The notes beneath the pieces were generated by a model that was given only the letters and a program-made list of their open reading frames with translations, did not search any database and was not told the DNA's origin. DNA of 5,930 nt from Chloroflexota bacterium (GTDB taxonomy: Bacteria > Chloroflexota > UBA6077): positions 1-5,930 of the forward strand of contig JAJZRD010000234.1 of assembly GCA_021845945.1 (NCBI GenBank), given 5' to 3'. Every line of letters starts with the position of its first letter. Position 1 is the stretch's first letter. The position numbers and the translations under genes are program-made. Shown piece after piece: positions 5,817 to 5,930 of the stretch.

Positions 5817-5849
5817 CCTTACAAGTTAAGGTCTGCACAGAGTTGTCAA
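5817..5849 (-). promoter_or_regulatory. Possible distal promoter of the kinase gene with overlapping inverted repeat
   Basis: A perfect TTGACA lies on the minus strand at 5849 to 5844. The best -10 is only TAACTT (5828 to 5823) at a short 15-bp spacing, so the promoter is doubtful. The -10 overlaps the inverted repeat CCTTA-CAAGT-TAAGG (5817-5831), which could be a small operator. This would give a leader of about 140 nt. Confidence 0.25.
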
Positions 5850-5930
5850 TAGGCGGGCGGATGAGCAATCCTTATGTATGAGCAAACGCAGACATACCGA
5901 CTCACACCGTCCGGCCGTGTTGGAGCGGGA

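Larger units (their letters stand above)
5678..5930. other. Upstream region of the kinase gene, no convincing gene
   Basis: These 253 bp are visibly less GC-rich than the coding parts and contain the promoter-like elements listed separately. On the plus strand a reading frame begins at the ATG at 5878 (MSKRRHTDSHRPAVLER) and stays open to the window edge. It has no Shine-Dalgarno sequence, no good promoter and too little sequence to judge. It could be the start of a divergent gene, and the sequence beyond 5930 would decide. Confidence 0.5.

Noticed and set aside
5861..5930. Possible plus-strand gene start at the right edge (ATG at 5861, 5874 or 5878)
   Set aside because: The 5861 frame stops after six codons. 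The others run off the edge with no ribosome-binding site and at most 19 codons, which is too little to call.

Overview
This GC-rich bacterial window holds four complete protein-coding genes. From left to right they are an aconitase-family hydratase (minus strand, 131-2062), an IclR-family transcription regulator (minus, 2150-2890), a Crp/Fnr-family regulator (plus, 3060-3725) and a membrane Ser/Thr protein kinase with three PASTA repeats (minus, 3881-5677). The short single-subunit aconitase of the type first named from Aquifex, the PASTA kinase with Pro/Thr-rich linkers, the Crp-like protein with an FNEVPVF pocket and the abundant CCCTCTCCC / CCCTCACCC palindromes together suggest a Chloroflexota-like or similar environmental bacterium. 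That assignment is an inference from style, not a proof.

Layout: positions 1-130 carry a 70-bp imperfect palindromic repeat downstream of the aconitase gene. The regulator and the aconitase lie in the same direction with an 87-bp gap, so iclR-acn is a probable two-gene transcription unit. The region 2891-3059 is a divergent control region. On the minus strand it has a perfect-consensus sigma-70 promoter (TTGACA, 17 bp, TATAAT) followed directly by a 33-bp palindrome, which is a good candidate for the IclR operator. On the plus strand it has an extended -10 promoter placed so that the crp-like mRNA would start at or next to its ATG (leaderless). The crp-like and kinase genes converge on a 155-bp spacer full of GC-rich palindromes. 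The 253 bp upstream of the kinase hold only promoter-like sequences and no convincing gene.

Working model: the IclR protein senses an unknown metabolite and controls its own strong promoter through the palindrome just downstream of the start point, and with it the aconitase gene behind it. The Crp-like protein is transcribed divergently and may or may not share this regulation. The kinase looks like an independent cell-envelope signalling gene. All four proteins belong to known families. The most noteworthy content is the regulatory architecture between 2891 and 3062. I see no evidence for a wholly new system.
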